Shown: piece after piece, positions 52,065 to 61,464 of the stretch | How the letters are laid out: each line of letters opens with the position of its first letter | Numbering within the stretch: position 1 is the stretch's first letter | Source: Pelosinus sp. IPA-1 | Lineage (GTDB): Bacteria; Bacillota; Negativicutes; DSM-13327 | Direction: 5' to 3' | Assembly: GCF_030269905.1 (NCBI RefSeq) | Contig: NZ_BSVC01000006.1 | Location: forward strand, 364,070-428,069 | DNA: 64,000 nt | Notes under the pieces: model-generated | What the model was told of the DNA's origin: nothing | Databases searched by the model: none | The model's input: only the letters and a program-made list of their open reading frames with translations | Position numbers and translations under genes: made by a program

Positions 52065-54575
52065 ATGATAGAATTATTAGCGCCTGTTGGTAGTCGAGAA
52101 GCTCTAGTTGCAGCTGTAGAAAGTGGTGCAGATGCTGTTTATTTGGCGGGTAAAATGTTTGGTGCTCGCGCTAGTGCGCCCAATTTTAACGATGAAGAAT
52201 TAGCAGAGGCAGTTCGATTCGCTCATTTGCGTAGTGTACTGGTTTATGTAACAGTAAATACCTTAGTAGACAATATTGAGATACCTGCATTAACTGTTTA
52301 CTTGCAGTATTTATATAAAATTGGTGTGGACGCGATTATTGTTCAGGATATTGGCGTTTTCCAAATTGCACGCCAAATCGTACCTGAGATGCCAATACAT
52401 GCTAGTACGCAAATGACCGTTCACAACTTGGAGGGTGTAGAGTTTCTTACCGATCTTGGTTTTGAGCGAGTTGTAGTATCTAGAGAGTTATCTATGGAAG
52501 ACCTGAATTATATTTGCAAAAATACAAATACAGAGATTGAAGCATTTGTTCACGGTGCATTGTGTATTTCGTATTCAGGGCAATGTTTAATGAGTAGTAT
52601 GATTGGTGGGCGTAGTGGTAATCGTGGTCGTTGTGCTCAACCTTGTCGTCTGCCGTATACCCTTGTAGATGAGCGGGGAAATGATTTACTTACGGAAGCC
52701 GAAGCTGGTGAATATTTACTAAGCCCTAAGGATTTAAATACCTTAGAATTGATACCAGAACTTATTCATGCGGGCGTAACATCTTTTAAAATCGAGGGTC
52801 GCATGAAACGACCAGAATATGTTGCAGTGGCAGTTGATACATACCGTAGGGCTATTGATGCTTATTTGGCTAACCCAGATAATTACGTAGTTGCAGAGCA
52901 AGAACAAAAAGAATTGGCACAGATTTTTAACAGGGATTTTACAACAGCCTATTTAAAAAAGAATCATGGGCGCAACATGATGAGTGATCGTCGTCCCAAT
53001 AATCGTGGTGTACGTATTGGTCGAGTTAGCGATTACGATTTCCAAGAAAGAATAGCGACTATAAAATTGGATGAACCTTTATATATAAATGATATCGTTG
53101 ATTTTTGGGTTAAAGTTGGTGGGCGAGTTAGTGTAACAGTTTCTTCTATGACTGTGAATAATCAAGCTGTCACTTTTGCTCCGGCAGGAGCAGAAGTATC
53201 CATTCCTTTACATACGCATGTACGTATGAATGACAGAGTTTTTAAGGTTTTTGATGCCGGGTTGATGCAACGAGCGCGAGCATTTTTCACGGAACCCAAT
53301 GCGATAAAACGTGTCTCAGTTGCTATCAAAGTAACAGTATGTGAAGGACAACCCATGGAAATCAATATACAAGATGAAGATGGCTTTACTGGAGGTGCTG
53401 TGACAGCTTTTATTGCAGAGAAAGCACTGAAACGGCCATTGACTCTAGAGGTAATTCGAAAACAAGTAGATCGCCTTGGCTCTACGATTTTTAGCTTGGA
53501 CACGTTAGAGTGTGAAATCCAGGGTGAGGTTATGGTGCCTATGAGTGAGATCAATGATGCTAGGCGCAGAGCAGTAGAAGAGTTAGAGAAAGCTCGTTTA
53601 GCACCGTTTTACCGTGAGGATTTACCGCGGAAAAAATACGTGATACGAGATTTTATTCCGTCGACAAATGTTTCGCCCAATCACAATCATCGTGTTGAAC
53701 GTCCTTTACTGGTAACTAACGTGGATACGATTGCGAAACTTACTGCATCCTACCAAAACAGCGGGGATCTGGTTCTGTTTGGCGGAGAATCGTTTAATCA
53801 TAAGGCGATTAGTAAGGACGAATATAAACAAGCAGTTAGTATTGCCCGTGAACAAGGGAAAAAGATTATTTTAAATACTCCTCGTATTATTAAAACGTGG
53901 CAAACTGAAGAATTGAAAAGAGAGTTAGCTTTATTTGAAGAATTGCAACCTGATGGGATTGGCATCAGCAATCTTGGGGCATTACATATGGCAAAACAGT
54001 TAACTAACATACCTCTACATGGAGATTATCCTTTAAATGTATATAATGATGTATCCATTGCTTTTTTTGCTAGACAGGGAATATCGAGTATAACCTTGTC
54101 ACCTGAATTAAATTTTTCACAGATTGAAGAACTTGGTAATAATCAAAATGTCTCCTTAGAATGTATAGTCCATGGGTATTTAACGTTAATGGTGTCAGAA
54201 TACTGTACAATAGGTAGTTATTTAGGGAATGTTGGTGCAGGGAAATGTAACCAAGCTTGTACACGCAAAGAATATTGGTTGAATGATCGTAAAGACGAAA
54301 ATTTTCCAATAGCTACAGATCAATTTTGCCGTATGCATATTTTGAATGCCAAAGAATTAAGTATGTTGCCTCATGTTTCTAAGTTTGGTACCATGGGTAT
54401 CGAGCGCATCCGAATCGAAGGCAAGAAAAGTAATGTAGATTACCTTAGTAGAACCGTGAAGTTATATCGAGAATTACTGGATCAAGGAGAAAATCATCCT
54501 TTAATTTTGGAAGATAAAATAAAAAATGTTGAACATGAAATAACCCGCGGACATTATTTTCGGGGCGTATTATAA
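52065..54575 (+). CDS. U32 peptidase family protein with C-terminal extension
   Basis: This 836-residue protein of the collagenase-like U32 family has a full N-terminal U32 domain (about 1-330) and a large C-terminal half (DUF3656-type region and a second barrel-like repeat). ELLAPVGSREALVAAVESGADAVYLAGKMFGARA and EAFVHGALCISYSGQCLMSSMIGGRSGNRGRCAQPCR are hallmark segments; the latter's Cys set, and a later Cys set (EYCTIGS...GKCNQACTRK), probably bind Fe-S. U32 proteins of this size (RlhA type) act in hydroxylation of rRNA or tRNA rather than proteolysis; which one applies here is not known. Confidence 0.9.
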   Translation: MIELLAPVGSREALVAAVESGADAVYLAGKMFGARASAPNFNDEELAEAVRFAHLRSVLVYVTVNTLVDNIEIPALTVYLQYLYKIGVDAIIVQDIGVFQIARQIVPEMPIHASTQMTVHNLEGVEFLTDLGFERVVVSRELSMEDLNYICKNTNTEIEAFVHGALCISYSGQCLMSSMIGGRSGNRGRCAQPCRLPYTLVDERGNDLLTEAEAGEYLLSPKDLNTLELIPELIHAGVTSFKIEGRMKRPEYVAVAVDTYRRAIDAYLANPDNYVVAEQEQKELAQIFNRDFTTAYLKKNHGRNMMSDRRPNNRGVRIGRVSDYDFQERIATIKLDEPLYINDIVDFWVKVGGRVSVTVSSMTVNNQAVTFAPAGAEVSIPLHTHVRMNDRVFKVFDAGLMQRARAFFTEPNAIKRVSVAIKVTVCEGQPMEINIQDEDGFTGGAVTAFIAEKALKRPLTLEVIRKQVDRLGSTIFSLDTLECEIQGEVMVPMSEINDARRRAVEELEKARLAPFYREDLPRKKYVIRDFIPSTNVSPNHNHRVERPLLVTNVDTIAKLTASYQNSGDLVLFGGESFNHKAISKDEYKQAVSIAREQGKKIILNTPRIIKTWQTEELKRELALFEELQPDGIGISNLGALHMAKQLTNIPLHGDYPLNVYNDVSIAFFARQGISSITLSPELNFSQIEELGNNQNVSLECIVHGYLTLMVSEYCTIGSYLGNVGAGKCNQACTRKEYWLNDRKDENFPIATDQFCRMHILNAKELSMLPHVSKFGTMGIERIRIEGKKSNVDYLSRTVKLYRELLDQGENHPLILEDKIKNVEHEITRGHYFRGVL

Positions 54576-54611
54576 AAGAGTAACTATCTTTTGTCTATAG
54601 GGGAGAAATGA

Positions 54612-56981
54612 ATGGATGCTTCTGTATTAAAAACATTAGAATATAACAAAATACGAGAGATGTTAGCTGAGAAAAGCAGCTCTATTATGGGGCGCGAACT
54701 TGCTGAAAAATTAGTACCGGCAAATGATTTTGCTGAAGTGACCAAACGAATTGCGGAAACTCGAGAAGCTAGAGAGATTCTTGACGCCATGTCTAGTGTA
54801 CCACTCGGCGGCATTCGCGATATCCGTTCTTTATTAAAAAGAGCAGAAATAGGTTCAGTACTTGCTCCTGATGAACTAGTTGCAATAGGAAGTACTTTAT
54901 ATGCTTCTAGAAGGATGAAAAGCTTCTTTGCGGATATGCCTGCAGCTTTCACTATATTGCCTGGTTATGTGCAAAATATTACTGTAGTTCGTAATATTGA
55001 AAATGTTATTGAAAATATAGTAAATGAACAGGGGCAAATTCGTGATGACGCTAGCGTAGAACTTTTGCACATTAGACGAGAAGTTAAATTATCCCAGGGA
55101 CGTATTAAGGATAAGCTAGACGGTATATTGCGTTCAAGCGAGTATCAAAAGTATTTTCAGGATGCATTAGTAACTGTACGAAGCGATCGATATGTTATAC
55201 CTATTAAACAAGAATATCGTCATCATTTTCCAGGGATTATTCATGACCAATCAGCAAGTGGTGCTACTGTATTTATTGAACCAATGGCCGTTGTTGTATT
55301 AAATAATGAGATAAAACAACTAATGTCTGCTGAAAAGAATGAAGTGGAACGTATTTTACGCCTTGCGACAGAGCAAGTTGCGAATGTTTCTGAAGTGATT
55401 CATGTGAATTGTCACATGCTAGCTCAAATCGATCTAGCTTTTGCGAAAGCTAAACTCAGTCTTGTTATGCATGCTTCTTTACCTATTATCAATAATACTG
55501 GTTATGTTAACTTGCGCCAAGCTAGGCACCCTCTTATTGATCCTGCTGTCGTGGTAGCTATTGATATTTATATCGGCAAAGATTTTAATACATTACTAAT
55601 TACTGGGCCAAATACAGGGGGGAAGACAGTAACCTTAAAAACATTAGGGCTATTTGCTCTTATGACTCAATCTGGTCTTTATATTCCTGTAAATAGCGGA
55701 TCAGAAATAACTGTATTCAATAATATTTTTGCTGATATTGGTGATGAGCAAAGTATAGAACAAAGTTTAAGTACGTTCTCGGCTCATATGACGAATATAG
55801 TAAGGATTTTGAAAAATATTTCCCCTTCAGATTTAGTATTGATTGATGAAATCGGTGCGGGAACTGATCCTGATGAGGGAGCCGCTCTAGCAATGTCGAT
55901 TTTAGAATATCTACTTAGAATTGGTGTTAAAACAATAGCAACAACACATTATAGTGAGTTAAAGACATTTGCCTACTCAAGGCAAGGGATTGAAAATGCT
56001 AGTGTAGAGTTTGATATACAAACACTTAGACCTACTTACCGACTATTAATTGGCGTTCCGGGAAGTAGTAATGCTTTTGCCATAAGTAAACGGCTTGGTC
56101 TATCAGATCCTATTATTGACCAGGCAAGACAATTTATTGATAAAGATCATGCTGAATTTGAAAATGTATTAAATGCTTTAGAAGAACAAAAAATAGCTTA
56201 TGATAAACTTCATGAGGAAGTTTTAGAGCAAGAGCAAGCATTGCAAATTTTAAGAGAAAAGCTTGCAAGTGAAGAAAACGTGTTAGCAATGAAGAAAAAT
56301 AAGATTTTACTTAGGGCGCAAGAGGAAGCTGAGTCCCTCTTAAGAAGGACTAGAAGAGAAAGCGAAGAGATTATTACGGAACTAAAGGCGCAATTCGCAG
56401 TTAAAAGTAGTTCAGCACGACAAGGTATATTTGATAAAAGCAGAAAACGCCTAAAAGAAAGCTTAGGTGATTTAAATGAAAATGAAGAAAATGATATTGA
56501 TTTACCTATTGCTACTGCGAATAACTTAAATCCAGGTGTTGACGTATATGTGACTACATTAAAACAAAAGGGTACAGTATTGTCGATTGGTAGTAATGAA
56601 GTGACTGTTCAGCTAGGTATTATGAAAATGAGTGTAGCAATAGCAGATTGCCGTTTGATAAGCGAAAGTTCTTCAATAAAAAATAAAAATAAAAACAAAG
56701 ATAAAAATCGTGATAAAAACTTTATGAAGACTCAAGGTGTCTCTAGGCAGATTGATATACGAGGTATGATGGTAGACGAGGCTGAATATGTATTAGGCAA
56801 GTATATTGATGATGCTATCTTAGCAGGATTAAATACAGTAATAGTTATACATGGAAAGGGCACAGGAGCGTTGCGTAAAGGGGTAAGAACTTATCTGAAA
56901 AATCACCATTACGTAAGAGATATTAGTATAGGTGAGTTAAATGAAGGTGGAGACGGAGCTACTGTAGTACAGTTATCATAA
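54612..56981 (+). CDS. mutS2: MutS2 family protein
   Basis: This 789-residue ATPase lacks the mismatch-binding domain of MutS. Landmarks: a long coiled-coil lever (about 120-280), Walker A TGPNTGGKTVTLKTLG (about 332-347), Walker B LVLIDEIGAGTDPDEGAALA, a charged coiled-coil clamp (about 515-600), a KOW-like stretch and the C-terminal Smr domain (IDIRGMMVDEAEYVL...VIHGKGTGALRKGVRTYL). In Bacillus MutS2 splits collided ribosomes and inhibits recombination. The linker before Smr is a low-complexity Lys/Asn run (NKNKNKDKNRDKN). It ends before a bidirectional terminator. Confidence 0.95.
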   Translation: MDASVLKTLEYNKIREMLAEKSSSIMGRELAEKLVPANDFAEVTKRIAETREAREILDAMSSVPLGGIRDIRSLLKRAEIGSVLAPDELVAIGSTLYASRRMKSFFADMPAAFTILPGYVQNITVVRNIENVIENIVNEQGQIRDDASVELLHIRREVKLSQGRIKDKLDGILRSSEYQKYFQDALVTVRSDRYVIPIKQEYRHHFPGIIHDQSASGATVFIEPMAVVVLNNEIKQLMSAEKNEVERILRLATEQVANVSEVIHVNCHMLAQIDLAFAKAKLSLVMHASLPIINNTGYVNLRQARHPLIDPAVVVAIDIYIGKDFNTLLITGPNTGGKTVTLKTLGLFALMTQSGLYIPVNSGSEITVFNNIFADIGDEQSIEQSLSTFSAHMTNIVRILKNISPSDLVLIDEIGAGTDPDEGAALAMSILEYLLRIGVKTIATTHYSELKTFAYSRQGIENASVEFDIQTLRPTYRLLIGVPGSSNAFAISKRLGLSDPIIDQARQFIDKDHAEFENVLNALEEQKIAYDKLHEEVLEQEQALQILREKLASEENVLAMKKNKILLRAQEEAESLLRRTRRESEEIITELKAQFAVKSSSARQGIFDKSRKRLKESLGDLNENEENDIDLPIATANNLNPGVDVYVTTLKQKGTVLSIGSNEVTVQLGIMKMSVAIADCRLISESSSIKNKNKNKDKNRDKNFMKTQGVSRQIDIRGMMVDEAEYVLGKYIDDAILAGLNTVIVIHGKGTGALRKGVRTYLKNHHYVRDISIGELNEGGDGATVVQLS

Positions 56982-57043
56982 GTCCAAGCTAACTTTTTAG
57001 TGTTATAGAAGCTTTGAGTTTATGTTCATAAAGTCGTTGTAGC

Positions 57044-57080
57044 AAAAAGAGGTGTGAGTATTGTTCTCACACCTCTTTCT
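57044..57080. terminator. Bidirectional terminator between mutS2 and a minus-strand gene
   Basis: AAAGAGGTGTGAG pairs perfectly with CTCACACCTCTTT across a 7-nt loop. The minus-strand gene's stop codon (57067) lies inside it. Confidence 0.85.
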
Positions 57081-57621
57081 CATTTCCGAAAGTAGTTTTC
57101 CAATTTAAAGAACGCCCTAGGTCTTTTTTATCTAGAGGATCAGGATCTTGGATAGAATTATGCATTGGAGATTCGGCAAGGGATGAGGTAACTGCGGCAG
57201 CGGGAGGATCCTTCTTCTCCACCTTTTCGGTTTTAGTACTTTCTGCTTTTTCATTATTCCCGCCGCCTAAATTATTGAGTAGGCCTAACATATTACTGAT
57301 ATTTGCTGGGTTTAATTTTGATTTTATTTGTGGATTATTTAAAAGAGGTAAAAGAGACATAAGCATATCGGGAGAAGGTCCTCCTCCTCCCTCGCCGCTT
57401 TTTGTTAGTTCACCTAATAACTTATGTAATGGATTAGCTGAAGTTGCAGGTGAATTCTGAATAGGTGCTGCCGTAGAAGGCTGTGTGCGATTTAGGATGT
57501 GAAGTATACAAAGCAGTGACAATATGTGAACGAGGGTATCATAGCCGGTACCCTCTTTTGTTATGTTATCAATCATATGCGTTACCGTTTCTAACATTGT
57601 ATTAGGACTTTCGTTCGGCAT
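57067..57621 (-). CDS. Protein of unknown function downstream of ybaB
   Basis: This 184-residue protein has an N-terminal helix-rich segment with a hydrophobic stretch (TLVHILSLLCILHIL, about 29-43), a Pro/Ser/Gly-rich linker (GEGGGGPSP near 75-84), two similar Leu/Asn motifs (MLMSLLPLLNNPQIKSKLN and MLGLLNNLGG), and a charged, disordered-looking C-terminus. AAGGAGGG precedes the ATG. It starts 12 nt after ybaB and is surely in the same operon. I do not recognise a family; a link to sporulation or the nucleoid is only a guess. Confidence 0.7.
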   Translation of the reverse strand: MPNESPNTMLETVTHMIDNITKEGTGYDTLVHILSLLCILHILNRTQPSTAAPIQNSPATSANPLHKLLGELTKSGEGGGGPSPDMLMSLLPLLNNPQIKSKLNPANISNMLGLLNNLGGGNNEKAESTKTEKVEKKDPPAAAVTSSLAESPMHNSIQDPDPLDKKDLGRSLNWKTTFGNEKEV

Positions 57622-57633
57622 ATAGCACCCTCC

Positions 57634-57954
57634 TTAAAATAGGCCAGGAATTTTCGGGAGATTTAAATCGCCAGTTAATTTGCACATTGCGTTTTGATGT
57701 AGTTCTCGGGATTTTGTTAGACCGTTATTTATGGTTGCAACTAATAAATCTTGTAATAATGTTGCATTTTCAGAAGATAAATATTTACTGTTGATTTCTA
57801 TTGCTAGTACTTCTTGTTGTCCATTTAATGTTAACTTTATTACGTCACCACTAGAAACCTCTACTCTTTGAGCTTTTAACTGATCTTGTGCATTATCAAC
57901 ATTTTGTTGAATTTTTTTTACCATTTCCATCATATTTCCTAAGTTTTCCCACAT
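57634..57954 (-). CDS. YbaB/EbfC family nucleoid-associated protein
   Basis: This 106-residue small DNA-binding protein is a homodimer in known members. The N-terminal helix NMMEMVKKIQQNVDNAQDQLKAQRVE, the beta-strand part GDVIKLTLNGQQEVLAIEI and the C-terminal helix match YbaB. GGAGG lies the expected distance ahead of the ATG. Unlike in most genomes, dnaX and recR are not adjacent in this window, so it may be a second paralogue. Confidence 0.85.
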   Translation of the reverse strand: MWENLGNMMEMVKKIQQNVDNAQDQLKAQRVEVSSGDVIKLTLNGQQEVLAIEINSKYLSSENATLLQDLLVATINNGLTKSRELHQNAMCKLTGDLNLPKIPGLF

Positions 57955-58135
57955 TGAAAATCGCCTCCATACTAAATTTATCTGATAAAATAATAGAATT
58001 TAAATCAGGTTATTTATAGCATTATAATTTATGCCCAAAATCTAATTTTGTGTATATAATAATAGCCAATTGCAAAAGTTCAACATATATTAGATTAGAT
58101 CATGGCACTTATTAATTTTATAAGGGGTGATGGGG

Positions 58136-58537
58136 GTGCGCTTGCGAAGACATTATAAAAACTACAAGCGATCAATCGTACAGGATGATAAAAATACTGA
58201 AACGGTCATGAATGGGGAGGGGCTTGCCGAAAATATGGAGAAATTAGAGAATAAGCAAAAAGAAAATGAGGCAAGAGAACCAAAAAATGTTAAAAGTAAA
58301 TCATTCAGGCCAGCGAAAATAATTAACCAAATTATGAATAATCCAAATTTCAATCTACAACTTATAGTAATCCTATTAACCCTATCTTCTGAGGGGATAC
58401 AGATGGATAGAAGAATAGAAGGTATGACAAGTACAATTGACAAGGTTCGTAATATTACCGAGTTAGTGAATAATGGGATGCAGTCGATGAAGATGGTATC
58501 GGAAGTCCCGAAGAGTATTCGTCGTATATTAGAATAA
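58136..58537 (+). CDS. Protein of unknown function, charged with central hydrophobic helix
   Basis: This protein of about 133 residues has a basic N-terminus (RLRRHYKNYKRS), an acidic/Lys-rich middle (about 25-60), a hydrophobic stretch (FNLQLIVILLTLSSEG, about 73-88) and an amphipathic C-terminal helix ending in VPKSIRRILE. GTG 58136 has AAGGGGTGAT 8 nt ahead; ATG 58130 and GTG 58127 are in frame. The DIxNNPNFN-type motif before the hydrophobic region recalls the minus-strand unknown protein at 57067. No family is recognised. Confidence 0.6.
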   Translation: MRLRRHYKNYKRSIVQDDKNTETVMNGEGLAENMEKLENKQKENEAREPKNVKSKSFRPAKIINQIMNNPNFNLQLIVILLTLSSEGIQMDRRIEGMTSTIDKVRNITELVNNGMQSMKMVSEVPKSIRRILE

Positions 58538-58607
58538 ATTCTAATAAAAAGAAAGTAGTCTAGTAACACTTTGATAGATAGTTCCATATATTGAACTAGG
58601 AGGGTGG

Positions 58608-58648
58608 GCGATATTTAAATAACAGGCGACACTTATTTAAATAATCGC
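58608..58648. repeat. AT-rich inverted repeat
   Basis: GCGATATTTAAATAA pairs with TTATTTAAATAATCGC (one bulge) across a 10-nt loop. It is a strong hairpin with no T-run, between two small genes. Confidence 0.6.
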
Positions 58649-58683
58649 TCTTAAAATGTTATTCTTTAAGGCGGTAATTTGCA

Positions 58684-58789
58684 ATGGCAAGAGGTTGTGT
58701 TTGGTGGAGGTCAATCTTGGTGGATTATCATTAACATTATCATTCTTTTACTCTTTGCTTTTAATAATGATGAAAGTAGTTTCTCATAA
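58684..58789 (+). pseudogene. Frameshifted YjcZ-like microprotein gene
   Basis: ATG GCA AGA at 58684 matches the start of the intact paralogue at 58964 (MAR...), but the rest of the similarity (FGGGQSWWIIINIIILLLFAFNNDESS) lies one frame over, beginning at about 58697 and ending at TAA 58787. One extra base near 58694-58700 would explain this. An alternative intact reading from TTG 58679 gives 36 residues. It is either a decayed copy, a sequencing error, or a gene with an unusual start. Confidence 0.45.
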
Positions 58790-58963
58790 TAAATATTTTA
58801 CTTATTGATATGGGAACACGTTAAGGTGTGTTCCTAAATTTAAAATAATAAAACTTTTGTGGGAAACTTAGTAACTTACTGATTGTTTTATTCATATAGT
58901 AGAGTAAATAGGTGTTCAAAATTTATAATTATCTTTAATTATATATGAGGAGGAGGAATAATT

Positions 58964-59080
58964 ATGGCACGTCAATTTGGTGGCTTCGGTGGTCGCGGTT
59001 TTGGCGGTATTTGGATTATAATCATTATTATCCTTTTATTTTGTTGTTTTGATAATGACGACATATCTACCTGTTTATGA
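58964..59080 (+). CDS. YjcZ-like glycine-rich membrane microprotein
   Basis: This 38-residue protein has a Gly-rich N-terminus (GGFGGRGFGG), one hydrophobic helix (IWIIIIIILLFCCF) and an acidic tail. The composition and size match the YjcZ/Tmem-type small sporulation proteins of Firmicutes. A very strong AGGAGGAGGA lies ahead of the ATG. Upstream, CATATAGTA (58893) with AC 17 nt before it fits a sigma-K/sigma-E-type -10/-35, a weak hint of mother-cell expression. The frameshifted paralogue lies 175 nt upstream. Confidence 0.7.
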   Translation: MARQFGGFGGRGFGGIWIIIIIILLFCCFDNDDISTCL

Positions 59081-59103
59081 TCTATAATAATGTATATGCA
59101 GCA

Positions 59104-59140
59104 ATAAGAAAAACACGCGTACTTTCGCGTGTTTTTCTTA
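59104..59140. terminator. Bidirectional terminator between YjcZ-like gene and PBP gene
   Basis: AAGAAAAACACGCG pairs with CGCGTGTTTTTCTT across a 6-nt loop. It serves both converging genes. Confidence 0.9.
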
Positions 59141-59141
59141 T

Positions 59142-61259
59142 TTAAGGATTATTTTTTTTTGGTGGTTCATTTGCTTTTGGTGGTGGTGGAAGGGGCGAAG
59201 TATTTTTATCTGGCTTAGATGGTGGCGGTGGAAGATTTTTATCAACAGGATGCGCTTCATCGCCTGGTTGATTAGGTAATTTATCTTTTTTGCCATCCGT
59301 AGTTAATGGGTTTACAGGCTGCTTTTCATCAGGATTCTGTTCAGTAAGCTTGGGAGTAGGATTAGGTTCAAGAACAACACCACTAGGCCTAATGAAATCG
59401 CGAGCAGGAATTTTGGTTAAAGCCTTATTCATAAATGCTCTCCAAATTGTAGCTGGAAGAGTACCTCCGGTGATTCCATTTAAGTTTTCATCAGAGTCAT
59501 AACCAATCCAGACGGACGCTACAAGATCGGGGGTGAATCCGACGAACCAGGCGTCCTTATAATCACTGGTTGTACCAGTTTTACCAGCCGCCGGGCGACC
59601 AATATCTGCTGCTGTACCGGTGCCGTTTGTAATAACACCGCGTAGCATATCAGTAAGAATGTAGGCGGAACGTTCATTAACAACTGCTTTTTCTTTTGGC
59701 GTTATCTGCTCTAAAATTTTACCGTTTCGATCAACAATTTTAATGACACTTATTGGCTCTACGTGTACTCCCTGGTTTGCTAAAACACCATAAGCGCTTG
59801 CAAGTTCTAAGGGAGTAACACCACGAGTAAGGCCGCCGAGAGACATGGCTAAGTTGCGGTCATTGGTAGAACCTTGTAAAACCAGGGTAGAAATACCCAT
59901 TTGTTGGGCATAGTATAATGGCTTATCGGCACCTGTTTGATTGGCTATTTTTACAGTTGGTACATTAAGCGATTGCTCCAGTGCTGTACGCAAAGAAACA
60001 GATCCATGAAATTTTGCATCATAATTTATTGGAGACCAGCTACCAAAGGTTATTGGGGTATCTTCAATCATTGTTGAAGGAGTCATCCCGCCTTCTAAAG
60101 CAGCTAAATATACAAAAGGTTTAAATGCAGAACCTGGCTGCCGTTCTGCTAGTACTGCTCGATTAAATTGGTCATTGCCTCGGCCGCCAACCATTGCTTT
60201 AATATAACCTGTACGTGGATCAATAGCAACAAGGGCTCCTTGAGGCTGTTGTAAACCACTGCTATCCGTACGTACATTCGGTAATTTTTGCATGGCTTGT
60301 TCTGCTGCTTCTTGCATATCTAAATCTAAGGTAGTATAAATTTTTAGACCGTCTTTGTAAATTGCGTCAGCACCATATTTATCAATAAGATATTGTGTAA
60401 CATAGTCAACAAAATAACTAGCTGTATTAATCTTATTATCTGATTGGGTAGAACGTGTTGCTAATTTAAGTTTACTGTTCGCAGCTTGAATGCCTGTTGC
60501 AGAATCAATAAAGTTATATTTAACCATTTGATCAAGAACAGTAGCTTGCCGCTCTGTGGCTGCCTTTAGGTTATTGAATGGTGAATAATAGTTTGGGCTT
60601 TTAGGAATACCTGCTAGCATAGCACACTCTGGTAAAGTCAAATCTTCGACGTTTTTGCCAAAATATACAATCGCGGCAGATTGTACTCCATAGGCGCCTT
60701 GCCCAAAATAAATTTGATTCAAGTAAAGTTCTAGGATTTCGCTTTTACTGTATTGACGTTCAATTTGTAACGCTAAAATTGCTTCTTGTATTTTGCGTTT
60801 TAATGTACGTTCTTGTGAGAGTAAGGCATTTTTAGCTAGCTGCTGTGTAATGGTACTGCCGCCTTCAGATACGCCGCGGTCAGTTATATTTGACCATACT
60901 GCCCGTAAAATACCGCGGGGATCAATACCAATATGCTGGTAAAAACGTGCGTCTTCAGCAGCTACAAACGCATTTTGCAAATTTTTAGGGATTTTATTAA
61001 TAGAAACAGGAACTCGATTTTCAACAGAATGAATGGTGTTAATTAATTTTCCATTAACGTCATAAATCTGTGAAGAAGCAGCAGGTCTGATTTCATCTTT
61101 TAGACTAGGCATAGTATGAATACTAGCTGTCAAAAAACCAAGACCAGCACCAGTAATCATTACAACAAAAACAATTAATGCTATTACGGTTATTTTTGAA
61201 CTTCCACTTTTAGAAGAACGACGGCTGTTTTTGGAGCTATCGTCTCGATCCTTGTCCAT
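59142..61259 (-). CDS. Class A penicillin-binding protein (PBP1a family)
   Basis: This 705-residue bifunctional peptidoglycan synthase is anchored by one N-terminal helix (about 25-50). The glycosyltransferase domain has EDARFYQHIGIDPRGILRA and GGSTITQQLAKN (about 100-140). The transpeptidase domain has the catalytic Ser in PGSAFKPF, SLN, and AGKTGTTSDYKDAWFVGFTP. The last 70 residues are a Pro/Lys-rich tail (PPPPSKPDKN). ATG 61259 is preferred: AAGGAGG lies 6 nt ahead, whereas the in-frame TTG 61265 abuts it. It ends at a bidirectional terminator. Confidence 0.94.
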   Translation of the reverse strand: MDKDRDDSSKNSRRSSKSGSSKITVIALIVFVVMITGAGLGFLTASIHTMPSLKDEIRPAASSQIYDVNGKLINTIHSVENRVPVSINKIPKNLQNAFVAAEDARFYQHIGIDPRGILRAVWSNITDRGVSEGGSTITQQLAKNALLSQERTLKRKIQEAILALQIERQYSKSEILELYLNQIYFGQGAYGVQSAAIVYFGKNVEDLTLPECAMLAGIPKSPNYYSPFNNLKAATERQATVLDQMVKYNFIDSATGIQAANSKLKLATRSTQSDNKINTASYFVDYVTQYLIDKYGADAIYKDGLKIYTTLDLDMQEAAEQAMQKLPNVRTDSSGLQQPQGALVAIDPRTGYIKAMVGGRGNDQFNRAVLAERQPGSAFKPFVYLAALEGGMTPSTMIEDTPITFGSWSPINYDAKFHGSVSLRTALEQSLNVPTVKIANQTGADKPLYYAQQMGISTLVLQGSTNDRNLAMSLGGLTRGVTPLELASAYGVLANQGVHVEPISVIKIVDRNGKILEQITPKEKAVVNERSAYILTDMLRGVITNGTGTAADIGRPAAGKTGTTSDYKDAWFVGFTPDLVASVWIGYDSDENLNGITGGTLPATIWRAFMNKALTKIPARDFIRPSGVVLEPNPTPKLTEQNPDEKQPVNPLTTDGKKDKLPNQPGDEAHPVDKNLPPPPSKPDKNTSPLPPPPKANEPPKKNNP

Positions 61260-61464
61260 GGGCAACCTCCTTAGAATTGAGTACGCTAACTATTATACCA
61301 TAAAAGGGTATTATTCAGGGGATATATTTTGCTAACATTGTTTGCAATTTATGAAATCCTATGTTATAATGCCGCTCAAAAAAATGACACCAAAGTGGTG
61401 TCATTTAGATTATTACGAAAGTCTATAGTATAGAAATTAAGAATAGTTAAGATTTTCTATGCAT

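Noticed and set aside
58162..58587. Open frame of 141 codons on the minus strand opposite the unknown protein at 58136.
   Set aside because: No ribosome site; the plus-strand frame has a good one and a plausible protein composition.
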